Made by a program: the position numbers and the translations under genes. A stretch of 64,000 nucleotides of DNA from Rhypophila decipiens (lineage: Eukaryota; Ascomycota; Sordariomycetes; Sordariales; Naviculisporaceae). Below are positions 33,815 through 45,298 of the stretch, piece by piece. A model generated the notes under the pieces. That model ran no database searches. It had not been told where the DNA came from and saw only the letters and a program-made list of their open reading frames with translations. The stretch's first letter is position 1. Every line of letters starts with the position of its first letter. Location: NCBI GenBank assembly GCA_033297075.1, contig MU858045.1:992001-1056000 (forward strand). Reading direction: 5' to 3'.

Positions 33815-33900
33815 CTTGGAGGTCCGTGCGTTTGCTGGGCCTACCTCCTACTCCGTAGGAGGGGCCATAGCTCTGGGACAGTCGTTAACTCTGGGACACT
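33815..33900 (+). repeat. left terminal inverted repeat, 86 bp
   Basis: Contains the palindrome CCTCCTACTCCGTAGGAGG (33844-33862) and two direct copies of CTCTGGGACA (33871 and 33890). It matches the right arm with only a few differences near 33863-33870. Confidence 0.85.
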
Positions 33901-34285
33901 CTCCACCATACAAAATAGCCGATTTTCCAGTTATATTCCACCACCAAAACCTAAGTAGCCATTGCAAAAAGGCCTAAATTGGCTAATTCTGGCTGTCTAA
34001 GTCTATTTCTAGTGTTAGTTTTGTTGTGCAGGCAATAGTCGTTGAGATGCAGCCTGCTGGATTTGGGTGTAAGTCGGGGGTTCATGGGCATGTTGAATTT
34101 GGTGCAACTTTGACCATTTTGCACAACTATTTAACCAGTTCTGATCGCAATAAGAAAAGGGAAAGCAGTGTAGAAAGCAGCTCTTTTGATCTTTATTTCA
34201 GTCTTTTTGAATTATACTGCAGCTAATACTGGCTGTGTTATTGTTGAATTGGTTCTTTCGCCCATAGTAAATTGGCTTATTTTGC

Positions 34286-34371
34286 AGTGTCCCAGAGTTA
34301 ACGACTGTCCCAGAGTTTAGCCCCCTCCTACGGAGTAGGAGGTAGGCCCAGCAAACGCACGGACCTCCAAG
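34286..34371 (-). repeat. right terminal inverted repeat, 86 bp
   Basis: Reverse complement of the left arm, with the same palindrome and paired decamers. The equal arm length on both sides supports exact element borders. Confidence 0.85.
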
Positions 34372-36402
34372 TAATGGGTCAATATCGCTAGGTCAATTCG
34401 TTAAAGCTTTCGCAAACTCGCCCTAGTTTTAAGAGGAGTTTCTAGAAAAAGAACTGGAACACTACGGATGACTGATCCTGCAAGCGACCAAGACTCTCCA
34501 AGACTTCAGGCTCCCTAGCTTCATCGCCAACAAAACAAAACCTCCGATTCCAAGACCTCCATGTTGTGCGAGCATGACCGGTTACTTCTCTCGGAGATGA
34601 GAAGCTAGGGCCACCAGCAGCTACGTACATGTATTTCGTAAAGTTTTACATACTAGCGCTCTACTAGAGTACCAAAGTCCCCATGTATGAGACTTCCTGC
34701 TCTTCTGGGAAAGGCTTGTTAGAATTGTTAGATCGAATGGGATGACCCCCACCGTTAACCGAAAAAGCTACTTCAAGCCACCACGGGCACCTTCCTTGTT
34801 GGACAAGGAAGGCAGTCTCAGGAAGGTGCAGCTTGAGCTTCTGCCGTTGCCGCCGCTAAAGATCCCTGGCGGTGTCCCCGCATTACGGAACACGGAACTG
34901 GCAGGCGGCTGGGCGCTCTCGGCACTATAGGTGGGCCACTGAAGGCGCTGAACCAGTGCAGCCCATTCTGCGACAGGGCACAACAGTTGCAGCGGAGGAA
35001 ATAGCCCAGGTGAAGTAAGGAAGGAGGTTCTCCCTGAGTCCCTCCAAGTCGTTTTAAAGACATGTGGAATGCAACTTGCCGCGAACATCAACTCGAAGCA
35101 ACGGCACCGAAGGATGATCACCACCGAGTCCAAGTCCAACAAGACCCTGCACACCATCTCTTATCTTGCTAGTCCTACTAGTGTCTTGAGTGCATCCGTC
35201 AAGCAAAAGTCAAAAAGTCAAGCTTCTACAAGCATTTTTGGCATTTCTGGGCCTTGACTGCCAACGCCAACGCCAACGCCGCCGACATCAACACCACAGC
35301 CAAGACATGGCAACTGCTGCAGCACCCAAAACATCATGCAATCTCGACCAATCGTGCATTCGTACCGTGCGTATCCTCACGATCCATAGAGCACACACCA
35401 GTGAGTTGCAGTGACACACAAAAGCGGCCACCACTACCTGTTTTCGCTGCGGCATCCGACCTGCCTAATCGGGACGTTATGAGGAATCCGACCAATCAGG
35501 AAGCGATTGGTTGATTCCGGACAGGGATAGGTGCTATATGTCAATTAACCAGGAGACAAGGGGGCGAACCACTGGCCGCAGGTCTCACGTCTTCTTCTTC
35601 CCCAGACGCCTTCCTCCCTGGTACAGATAGGTACGGTTATACTGTGCTTATTGCTTTAATCCGACCAACGGTCCAGTGTCCATGGTCCCATTTGATGCCT
35701 TATCTCTGTCCCTACTGGCTTTGACGATCGGCCGAGATAAACCGACATGTCGCAGGTGGCGGCGGGGCATTTACATTGGATAGAATACACCCGAACACAG
35801 TCAGGAGAGGGAGGCCACAATCACACAGTTGGGAGAACCATGGCATCATCTCGACCGAGTCGAATCAGTCGATTCGAACATCCCAAGTCGCAAGCAGGCG
35901 AGCTACGGCGGCACATGCCTATCTCACCACATGGTTGCACCGGGCACTACATACTGAGTAGTAATATGCACGCGGGCAAAACGACAAGCTCGGCGCAAGT
36001 AACTGGGGGGTAGGGCCAGGGCGATGGGGACTTGACGGGGTTGTCGTGATCGACCTGCCACATGGAGTTTGAACCACGGCCGGTACGGATACATGTCCAC
36101 CTGCTGTCCGCCCGCACTGTTTCTCTCTGCTACGGTAAGGTATGCATGAGTATGTACGGTACGGTACCTGTCTGAGTGTCTCGGCGGGGCCCCGGCCAAG
36201 CACATGAGCTAGATTCGATCCCAACTTTTGCAAACTTTAAATACAGGCTGAAAACGAGCTGTCCCGCCCACTTGGGTTTTTCTTTTCTTCTTGCTTCTCC
36301 ATTCCACAGCCGAGACTTGTCTCCTCTCCCGTCTCCCCCAACGGTTGAATCTGTTGTGTGAGGTCATCAACACCCAGGAGACGACAACAACAATCGACAA
36401 AC
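34372..36402. other. 2-kb gene-poor region upstream of the OPT gene
   Basis: No supported gene. A perfect 10-bp hairpin (CCTTCCTTGT with its complement, 34790-34812) and a short CCAACG run (35264-35280) are visible. The promoter of the OPT gene lies at the right end. Confidence 0.45.
36236..36243 (+). promoter_or_regulatory. TATA-like box (TTTAAATA)
   Basis: It lies 160 bp upstream of the OPT ATG and is followed by a C/T-rich stretch at 36276-36340. Confidence 0.4.
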
Positions 36403-38793
36403 ATGGACGAGAAGAAGGAAATCGTCTCCAAGGAGACGCCGGCCGGTAACACGGTCCACCCATTCTCCGAGTCCAACCCTCCCATTGAGCGGCCCGAGGA
36501 CCAGCCCGACCACGATGTCAAGCTTGAAATGCACAGCGACGAAGAAGAGGTGGTGGAGGAGGATCTCTACAAGCCCCTGGTCATGGACGAGTCCATCGCC
36601 CACGAGGCCAATCCATTGACCGTCCGTGCCGTGATCGTCGGCATCATTCTCGGATGTCTTGTCAATGCCTCCAACTTGTACCTTGGTAAGTCCATGTCTG
36701 TGGTCTGTCAGATGCGATCTGGACTCGTCGCTCACAATCGCAACAGGTCTCAAGACTGGCTTCAGTTTCAGCGCCAACATGTTCGGTGCCATTTTCGGTT
36801 ACGGTATTCTCAAGTTCTTTGAGAAGTCGGGTGGCAATCTGCCCATCATCGGTGGCGCCTTTGGCCCGCAGGAGAACTCCATCGTCCAGGCTGCTGCCAC
36901 GGGTGCCGGTGGTATCTCGGGTATCTTCATCGCCGGTATTCCGGCCATGTACCGTCTCCCCGGTGTCATGCCCGAGGGCCACACGCCGAGAGATGACATT
37001 GGTGCCATCTTCACCATCACCCTCGTCTGCTCTTTCCTTGGTCTCTTCTACGTCACCCCGCTGCGCAAGTTCTTCATCGTCCAGGTGGCCCGCGAGCTGA
37101 GACTCATGTTCCCCACCGCCACCGCCGTCGGCCTCACCATTCGCTCCATGCACGCCGGTGCTGCTGGCGGTCTCGAGGCCATCAAGAAGCTCAAGTGCCT
37201 TGGCCTCAGCTTCACGGCCGCTCTCGTCCAGCGTGTCGCCTCGTACTATGCGCCCGGTATCCTGTACGACTGGCACCCTTTGACGTGGATCCACATCTGG
37301 AGCGGCTACAAGAGCTGGGCTATGAACATCGAGTCGTGGGGATGGTACTTTGAGTGGACCCCGGCCTTCATTGGCTCGGGTATCCTGATCGGCCTCAACC
37401 CTGCCATTTCCATGTTCATCGGCTCCGTCTCTGCCTGGGCTCTGATCGGACCTCTCCTTGTCCACTACGGCGAGTGCATCGGCAAGGCCCAGTGGGACGA
37501 AGACACGCCGCAGTGGGAGGGCTACTACTCGTTCAATTCCCTCCGCAATCTCGGAAAGGAGCCCCCATCGCCCCGTTACTGGCTCCTGTGGCCCGGTGTC
37601 ATGGTCATGGTTTGCTCCTCCATGGCCGAGCTCATTGTGCAGTACAAGGTCATTGGCTACGGCTTCAAGACTATCTGGTACCAGTCGTGCTCTGGAATCA
37701 ACCACCGACTGGTTGCCAAGGGCAAGACCAGCAAGTTCTTTTCCAAGTACGGTGCTCCCCGCGAAAAGACTGAGGATGAGGTGGAGGACTTTGCCGCCCC
37801 GGAGGACCAAGTCAAGCACTGGATGTGGCTTGTCGGCTTGCTTGCCACGGTCGTCATCGCCATGATCATCTTCCACTTCCAGTGGGATATGCACCCTGGG
37901 TTGACCATCCTGGCTTGCCTGCTCGCCTTCCTCTTCTCTTTCCTGGCCATCCAGATCGGTGCCGTGACGGACACAACTCCTCTCACTGCCACTGCCAAGG
38001 CCTCCCAGCTCGTCTTTGGCGCCGCCACCTCGGGCAGCCACTTCCCTATCCCTCAGGCCCAGAAGCTCAACTTGGCTGCTGCTGGTCTCGCCGCCGGCGG
38101 TGCTGATGTGGCCAATGCCCTCGTCAGCGATTTCCGTACCGGTTTCCTGCTCCGCACTCCGCCCGTGAAGCAGTTCATCGCTCAGGCTATCGGCTCCTTC
38201 GTCTCGGTTTGGCTCGCGCCCGGCTTGTTCATCCTCTTCACCAGCGCCTACCCTTGCATTCTCGACTCCGAGGCTGAGCACTGCGCTTTCCTCGTCCCCT
38301 CTGTCTCTGCCTGGGCTGCTGTCGCACAGGCTGTCACGGACCCCTCGGTCCCGATTCCCCCCAAGAGCGGTTATTTTGCCATCGCCATGGGTATCGTCTC
38401 TGTCGCCCAATGTGTGTTCCGCCACTTCTACCTTGTTGGCGAGCGTGAGAAGTACCGCAAGTGGCTGCCCAACTGGGGCGCCATTGCCATCGCCTGGGTC
38501 ATTCCCCAGACCATTTACGCCTCGGCCTCTCTGCTCGGTGCCGTCGTCGCTGCTCTGTGGAGGAAGTACGACATGAGAACTTGGGACCTCTATGGTTATG
38601 CCGTCGCTGCTGGTAAGTTGGATCCGCCCCGATATTATTTTGCACCGACGCACACATGCACTAACACTTTACGCTTCCAGGTTTCATTGCTGGCGAGGGT
38701 CTCGGCGGTGTGGTCGGTGCCGTTCTTACCCTGGCGGGCGTCGACGGGTCCGTCAAGGGCAGCATGGTTGGCTGCCCTGGGGATTCCTGCTAA
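36403..38793 (+). CDS. oligopeptide transporter, OPT superfamily (YSL-like branch)
   Basis: Three exons: 36403-36685, 36747-38612 and 38681-38793 (753 aa); the last intron has a CTAAC branch. After an acidic N-terminus of about 70 residues come some 14 hydrophobic spans. Family blocks include [53 protein letters not shown] and [20 protein letters not shown]. The order fits fungal OPTs related to plant YSL proteins. Relatives carry small peptides or metal chelates with protons across the plasma membrane; the substrate is unknown. Strong C-ending codon bias suggests high expression. Confidence 0.93.
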
Positions 38794-39137
38794 GCCTACA
38801 AGGTGGCCATGTGTATGAAGATCATGTGATGATGTAATTGTTTGTTTGGGAAATGTGTAAATGGGAACGATACCACGTCGAGTACTTTACTCTCTTTTCT
38901 CTTTTATTTTGCGGCGCGAGACACGATGGATTGGTTGGTGGCAAGCCGTTTGCATCGTTTCGAGATACCATATGAACTAAGAAGGTGTTATCTTTGACAG
39001 GGGCCCTTCTTGGTTCTCATTGCATAGCATGGTTGGCTGACTTTAGCCTGCCATGACATAATAATACAATACAATCTGTATGACTTGCTCTACGGTTTTG
39101 TTCTTGAACTCTGTTCTTTCCAGAGATGCATCAAAGT
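38794..39137. other. intergenic, convergent 3' ends
   Basis: 344 bp between convergent stop codons. UTR sequence only. Confidence 0.45.
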
Positions 39138-40970
39138 CTACATGGCGTCGACTGCAAACCTTGTATCCGTACAAGGGAGCTCAAAGTCCAGAACTACTAC
39201 ATCTCTTTGAGGAAGGTTCTTGTCCCCTTTGCTTCCCTCGTCGCCCGTTTCTTGGCCAAGAACACCGTGTTCACGTAGGCAAAAGACAGAAAGGACGAGA
39301 TCAAATTCCAGGCGCGAGGAATCAACCAACGGCTCGCCTGCTAGTTTCAGACCCATCTGATGGCTGGACCAGACTTGGCTGTAAGTGGTGTAGTTGTCTT
39401 TGCTGGAGGCTTTGAGGATTCGGAAGATAGAGTCCGTGTCTGAGCCGGGCAGGATGATGTAAGTTTCGGAAGGAGCATTCGTATCTTGACGAGATGTTGG
39501 GACGGCGGCTAGTCTACCGCGTCTTGTTCCGGGAGTAATGGGGAGGGCGTGGCATGTCCATTTCCCTGTTCAAGTTGTCAGTGTGCTGGAAGAAGATTTT
39601 CTACCCATAATGTACTCACCATCCAGAGGGTCCCTAAAGTAATGTTTCCATTTCACTTGCATGTTACTAGTATCCGAGCCGTCATCATCGGAGTCTGGGC
39701 AAGCCAGACAGTCCCGGTTAAGGACATGCACCCGTCCTTCAGAATCCACGGCCTGGGCCTCTTGATTCATGAGTCCGCTCCCCTTGGGTATCTTGAATGC
39801 CACAATTCCTGAGGTCGAGTTGGTGACTGTGCTTTTTATTTCCGTCCCTGCTGTGGTATTCTTGGCTTTCAAATCAGCAATAACTTCTCCATTTCCATTC
39901 CGCCAGGTATACCCCAAATCCTCACTATAAGCATAGCACAGGTCATGGTTGTTCTCTGCGCCATTTGGACCAGCTTGTTGTTTATGTTTCGTGTCGAGAG
40001 GTTCGTCCCATCCGGCGTAATGCACAAAACCCCTGTAAACCCAGGTTATGTGAAGTCGATTGTCTCGCTGGGTGTAGGTGATTCCGTTGACGTAGGGGTT
40101 GCTTTGGATTCCGGTCAGATGTTGGCCCATGTAGGCGTATCGTCCGGCTTCGCCGTCGGCGGCTTGGTACATGTAGAGATGGTCGTTCCCAAGGCCTGCT
40201 TTGCCATCCCGAAAGGAGAGAAACATGTTGCTGCTGCCAAGAAACCCAAATCGGGGGTAGGTGACGTCTTTGAAAGGGGCGTGCGTTGTCGGGAGCCCTG
40301 GCAGGTGGGAGAGTGCTGGGCTAAAGAGCGAGGGCCTCCATTGAAAGTCGTCTGGAGTCAGAGCTAGGTTTGGTACCGACTGTCGGTATCGTAGGCTGTC
40401 GATGTTGGTCATTGACTTGCAGTCCAGAGGGAAGGATTAAATTGAAACTTACACATCACAGTGGTGGTCATATGCGAGGTGAATCGTCCCATCACCCGGA
40501 CATATTCCTATCTGGACGGTATTGTGTCCGTCATCAGTAGTCTGTGGGTAGTCATCAAACACGACAACTTCCCAGGCGCTCGCTTGACTCTCCTTCTCCA
40601 TCTCAGTACCTGGCCGTCCCAGCCCTGCTACCGAGGCATGGGGCAGTTTCCTCCTTGCAAGATGGATGTAGAGGGGCTCATCGTCTATTCCATCCTCTGG
40701 CCCTGGGATACGGTGGTCCTTGCACATATAGCTGTAGAAAACGGCATACTGCCAGCCTTGGAAAGTCACCACGGCGTCTTGTTGAAAGGCATTGGCATTG
40801 ATATTACACCGTCTCCGGTGGCCGGGATCTTGGCCCAGGATGGAGATGGTTGGGTTGACTAACGCCATCTGACTATCGTTTCTACTAGAATTGAAGTATG
40901 CCGACTTTGATGGAGTATCCAAGATGATGACGCCCCAGTAGCTTCCCGTTTGAGAGACATTTATCTGCAT
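39138..40970 (-). CDS. BNR_4-family beta-propeller protein (candidate polysaccharide lyase)
   Basis: Three exons: 40970-40453, 40395-39620 and 39565-39138 (573 aa from ATG 40970). Conserved blocks of the BNR repeat-containing family (PF15892) run through the whole length: NINANAFQQDAVVTFQGWQY, QTTDDGHNTVQIGICPGDG, TYPRFGFLG, SFRDGKAGLGNDHLYMY, THKQQAGPNGAENNHDLCYA (seen as KHKQQAGPNGAENNHDLC), IPKGSGLMNQEAQAVD and WKHYFRDPLDG. Members of this fold include carbohydrate-active lyases; from memory, a Fusarium rhamnosyl-glucuronate lyase (family PL42) looks related, so plant gum or exudate breakdown is a reasonable guess. The model has no signal peptide, and CATGCAG just at the start could be an acceptor, so a 5' exon is probably missing. 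Confidence 0.82.
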
Positions 40971-42663
40971 GTGTACATTGTTACAGCACTGGCATCTTGA
41001 TATTCACACCTGGTCTGTCTGTTTCCCCGGTGTGGCATTATGGCATACAAGAACATGACTTGTGATGGTGCTTCTGATTGGTGGAAAAATGTTCTTTGGC
41101 TATTTGCTCCCTGCCGTCCTCTACCATGAGGGTAAATACCACCAATGTACAATCATATCGAACCGACACCGATCACTCAAAGTTCCAAGGGCTTGGAACC
41201 AGAAGATCTTGATGTAGCTTGATATCCCGCTTGTTCAGTCTTGTTGTCTTTGCGCAGCAAAACTCGTCGAAACTTAAAGCTTCCAGTTATCACTTTTGAA
41301 GTTGGGATAATATAGTACTAAATTATGTCGAGAAGACGGGAAGGTGATAAGCGAGTTACCTATCGTTCCATGGGAGTACAAAGTTTGGAGTCTATGATAA
41401 CAACAACATCAGAGAAACTGACCCCAACGATTGCTAGATAACCAGATAATCCAACAATGAATCTATAAAGTCAACACTGTATTTCGAAAAACTCAACATC
41501 AAGATCTCCGTACTTGTATCTGATGCCACAGAGACACTCCATCACATTGAACGAACTATCCAATCACATTCCTCTTCTCAGCCCAGAAGCTAACCCCTCA
41601 CACTGCAACGCCGTTGATCTCTTCTCACGACCCGGACCCCTGTCACACTCTCCGCAATGGTACATCCAGATGGCCGAACCAAACATCGGGACAAACAAAT
41701 AGGCTAATATTACGCTGCGGTACATAGCCCGAACGACCCTTGGCAGGCGGAACGACAACCGAAGAGGGAATTGGACTTGGCGCTGCGAGCCAGAAAGTGC
41801 ATGCGGCGAGTTGAAGCATCATCTCAGAAGAAGGTCCGATGAACGCCACATTTCCCTTCTTTGCCCTCGGAAAAGGTCACGTGTGGTATGGATGGTAAGA
41901 TTAGACTTGATGACCTAATCACGTATGCTGAGGCACCACGTATGCAGTGAGAAGTACTCATACTCGCTGTTCCAGCAATTCCAGGCACTTAATAAGTACG
42001 ACCCCCGCTCAACCTCGATTACTCATGGTAGCACCAGTTGCTCTGTAAGAGAGGCTCGGAGGCTCTCCTTGGTGGAAAATACCCTTGCCCCACAACATAC
42101 AGTGACATTGACCTTGGAGATGCCGTTGGGGTAAGCTCTCAAGGTAAACCTGCCGATCGCCTCCAAGTTGGAGACAACGTGGCGGTGATGGTGGTGAGAA
42201 TCCAACCACCTGCACCACGCGGAAACAAGCCAGGCATCTGGATCAAGCAAACTGCACACCAAGATATGAGAAACGGCCCGGATTCTCGCTCGACCCGTTC
42301 AATGTAGACAATGGAGCAGCAGTTCATGGTCGAGATCCCCAATCAGATCCCCCCGCAGAGCTTTCAACATGCTCCTCGATATCACCCGTCCACCCGGGGA
42401 GCTAGGATGCCATACCACCATGTTATATTGCTCTTGCATGCCCGGGTGCAACTATAAATGATAGCACAGATCCATGTAGGCTAACCCTACTTCTAGAAGC
42501 CCCTGCTTTTTCTCTGCGCTGTACATCTGCGCACGAGTGGCTGCCAAATATAATCGAGAGGCTCCCCATCTCGACTATTCCCTTGTGTCACGTATCCCCT
42601 CACTTGACTTGGGACTCAACCCTTCCAACTTCATCTGTCTGGTAGACAAGGACAACCGCCAAA
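40971..42663. other. 1.7-kb intergenic region, divergent promoters
   Basis: A missing first exon of the BNR_4 gene may lie within the first few hundred bases. Otherwise only short frames. Confidence 0.45.
42453..42459 (+). promoter_or_regulatory. TATA box (TATAAAT)
   Basis: It lies 211 bp upstream of the sugar transporter ATG and is followed by a pyrimidine-rich tract near 42500. Confidence 0.5.
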
Positions 42664-44447
42664 ATGTCTCTATCGGTGCGGATTCTCAAAAAGATCGTGA
42701 AGAACGAGGCCATGGCCTCGGATCCTCCCGAGATCTACGGCTGGCGCGTCTATCTTCTCGCCTGCTCGGCCTGTTTCGGTGCCATGTCGTTTGGCTGGGA
42801 CTCGTCAGTCATCGGCGGCGTCATCGAACTCCCTCCCTTCAAAACCGACTATGGCCTCACCGGCAATCCCAAAGCCTCTGCCAGTCTGGCAGGCAACATC
42901 GTGTCGACCCTCCAAGCAGGTTGTTTCCTCGGCGCTCTCCTGGCTTCCCCTCTCACCGACCGCTATGGCCGCAAGTGGTGTCTGATTGGAATCTCTGCCG
43001 TAATCACCGTCGGCGTCATCATGCAAGCTGTGTCCTCGGGTAATCTGGGTCCCCTCTACGCAGGCCGGTTCGTCGCCGGTGTGGGAGTCGGCGCAGCCAG
43101 CACCATCAACCCCATCTACGTCTCCGAGAACGCTCCCCGCGCCATCCGCGGTCTCTTGACTGGCCTCTACCAGCTCTTCATCGTCACAGGCGGCATGATT
43201 GCCTTCTGGATCAACTACGCCGTCAGTCTCCACTTCCATGGGAAATCAATGTACATCTTCCCGCTCGCCATCCAGGCCCTCCCTGCCGTCTTGCTCTGCC
43301 TGTGCATGCTCCTCTGCCATGAATCGCCCCGCTGGCTAGCCCGCGCAGACAGATGGGAGGATACCAAGCGCATTCTTGCCCAAATCCGCAATCTGCCCCC
43401 TGACCATCCCTACATCGAAGACGAGTTCCAAGAAATCGTCGACCAGCTCGAAAACGAGAGACGACTCGTTGGGGATGCTACCTTCTGGAACCTCCAAAAG
43501 GAGATGTGGACCGTCCCTGGCAATCGGAAACGTGCCCTGATCAGCATCACTCTCATGGTGTGCCAACAAATGACGGGCACCAACGCCATCAATACCTATG
43601 CGCCGACTATCTTCAAGAATCTCGGTCTGACGGGCACAAGCACGCCGTTGTTCAGCACAGGCATCTACGGCATCGTCAAGGTGCTCAGCTGTATCTGCTT
43701 CTTGCTGTTCATGGCAGATTCGCTCGGCAGAAGGAGGAGTCTGTTGTGGACCTCGATTGCCCAGGGGCTGGTCATGTTTTACATTGGCCTGTACGTGCGA
43801 ATCGCACCGCCTATTGAGGGCCAATCGGTGCCTCCCGCGGGATACTTTGCCCTGGTGTGCATCTTTTTGTTTGCTGCGTAAGTTCCTTTCTCATCCTCTC
43901 CCTTTGCCTTGCGCAAACTTATCTTGACTCTTGCGCTGACTCTGATTATTCGAACAGGTTCTTCCAATTCGGATGGGGTCCCGCTTGCTGGATTCTGGCC
44001 AGTGAAATCCCAACTGCTCGACTTCGCTCGCTCAACGTTGCCCTCGCCGCCGCCACCCAATGGCTCTTCAACTTTGTCGTCGCGAGATCCGTTCCCGAGA
44101 TGTTGGTGACTGTCGGAGCACACGGTTATGGGTAAGACGCAACGACTTTATTCTTGTAATAGTTGTTCCATGTGCACAAAACTGACAATAACCCCTTTTC
44201 CAGCACGTACCTCATCTTTGGATCCTTCTGCTTCTCCATGTTCTTCTTTGTCTGGTTCTTCATCCCCGAGACCAAGGGCATCTCGCTCGAGGCCATGGAT
44301 CGGCTGTTTGGCGTCACCGATGGGCCAGAAAAGGCCCTCGTCGAGGAGGACAACACCCACCACACCGACGGGAACCACAGCAGCAGCGGGCAGGAGAAGA
44401 AGCCCGCTGAAAAGGGACAGACGTCTCAGATTGAGACCGTTGCGTAA
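42664..44447 (+). CDS. MFS sugar transporter, quinate-permease-like
   Basis: Three exons: 42664-43877, 43958-44131 and 44204-44447 (543 aa). Twelve spans with sugar-porter motifs: D99-RYGRK after TM2, [29 protein letters not shown] after TM6, [19 protein letters not shown] in TM7, and [16 protein letters not shown] after TM12. The N-terminal [20 protein letters not shown] block is closest to fungal quinate or hexose/acid permeases (QutD type). A proton symporter in the plasma membrane is expected; the substrate is not decided by the sequence. No quinate pathway genes are next to it. Confidence 0.9.
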
Positions 44448-44833
44448 TTGCATCTGATAGAACGGTCACGGATGGACTAGAGAGGGACGGAGCGCCGGAC
44501 GGTGGGTTCAAGGTTCAAACTGAGGAGGACTATATAGAGGGGCCGTCAGCCATTAGTCAGATAGGCCACCATGAGAAATATGAATACATGCAGATCAAGC
44601 CCAAGACCCTATTTTCACGTGAACTGGTCGCGAATCTTATCGCTGCGCCATTGCCATTTTAAGATACAAAACAGATTCACAGACGTCCCGGAGCTATTTC
44701 AGGGGTAAAACCAAAAAGTGTAAACAATGAATGACTCGCACAGTAACGGCATATCCACATAGCTCCATACAGCCGCTCACTCCACAGCGCCTTCCACGAA
44801 TAAGAACAGTGTTCCTGCCGAGAAAAAACATCG
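44448..44833. other. intergenic
   Basis: 3' UTR of the transporter and upstream region of the tRNA gene. Confidence 0.4.
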
Positions 44834-44932
44834 GGCGTGGTGGCAGAGTGGTCTAATGCGCAAGACTCGAATTCATTGATTCGTGCATATCTTGTCTCTT
44901 CGGAGGCGTCGGTTCAAATCCGGCCCACGTCG
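44834..44932 (+). tRNA. trnS(CGA): tRNA-Ser (CGA) with a 17-nt intron
   Basis: A class II tRNA. The acceptor GGCGTGG pairs with CCACGTC (one G-U) with discriminator G73, as expected for Ser. The D stem is GCA/TGC, the anticodon stem CAAGA/TCTTG, with a long variable arm, and the T stem GTCGG/CCGGC with loop TTCAAAT. The anticodon CGA is at 44868-44870 and the intron at 44872-44888, one base after it. The mature length is 82 nt. T-runs follow from about 44950. Confidence 0.93.
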
Positions 44933-45298
44933 TGAGATTTCATTTCCTTTTTGATATTTTTTTCGTCTCATTATTTATTTGCACTTCTTTTTATTTCTCC
45001 TAGTTACATACTTTTTAACAAAGTTTCTTCATATTAGTAACGACCATCCGTTTTACAAAGTCTCAGTCAGTATCTTATAAGCGTCTAGATTATTATTCAT
45101 CGGCTAGATAATATGATAAACACAATGCGCCGCGTTAGAAAAATGTGTGCATGTCTTTTTTCTGATTATATCATCACCATATCAACGCAACATATTGTGA
45201 AATAGGTCTGAGGATACAAGGAAATATTTTGATTTGTTCGGTTAACTGATGACCCAAGTCAATTGACCTCAAATGAAGTGCTGTCCATTCCTATTCCC
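44933..45298. other. intergenic, AT-rich
   Basis: AT-rich sequence between the tRNA and the 3' end of the minus-strand orphan gene. The T-runs may end Pol III transcription. Confidence 0.4.

Larger units (their letters stand above)
33815..34371. mobile_element. 557-bp MITE-like non-autonomous DNA transposon
   Basis: Flanked by the dinucleotide TA on both sides (33813-33814 and 34372-34373), as in Tc1/mariner/pogo insertions. The ends begin CTTGGAGGTCCGTGCG and are inverted copies over 86 bp. The interior (33901-34285) is AT-rich and has no transposase frame. The long, nearly identical arms suggest fairly recent activity with help from an autonomous relative elsewhere. I cannot assign a named family. 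Confidence 0.85.

Noticed and set aside
33815..34371. The inverted arms as a CRISPR-like or rDNA structure
   Set aside because: Only two inverted copies with TA flanks; a MITE explains them fully.
34790..34812. 10-bp perfect hairpin as a terminator
   Set aside because: No T-run or gene end next to it, and intrinsic terminators of this type are not used by fungal Pol II.
36662..38653. Long minus-strand frame of 663 codons
   Set aside because: It is the antisense of the well-supported OPT gene; its sequence is low complexity (Asp, Gly, Glu, Arg) and explained by codon bias.
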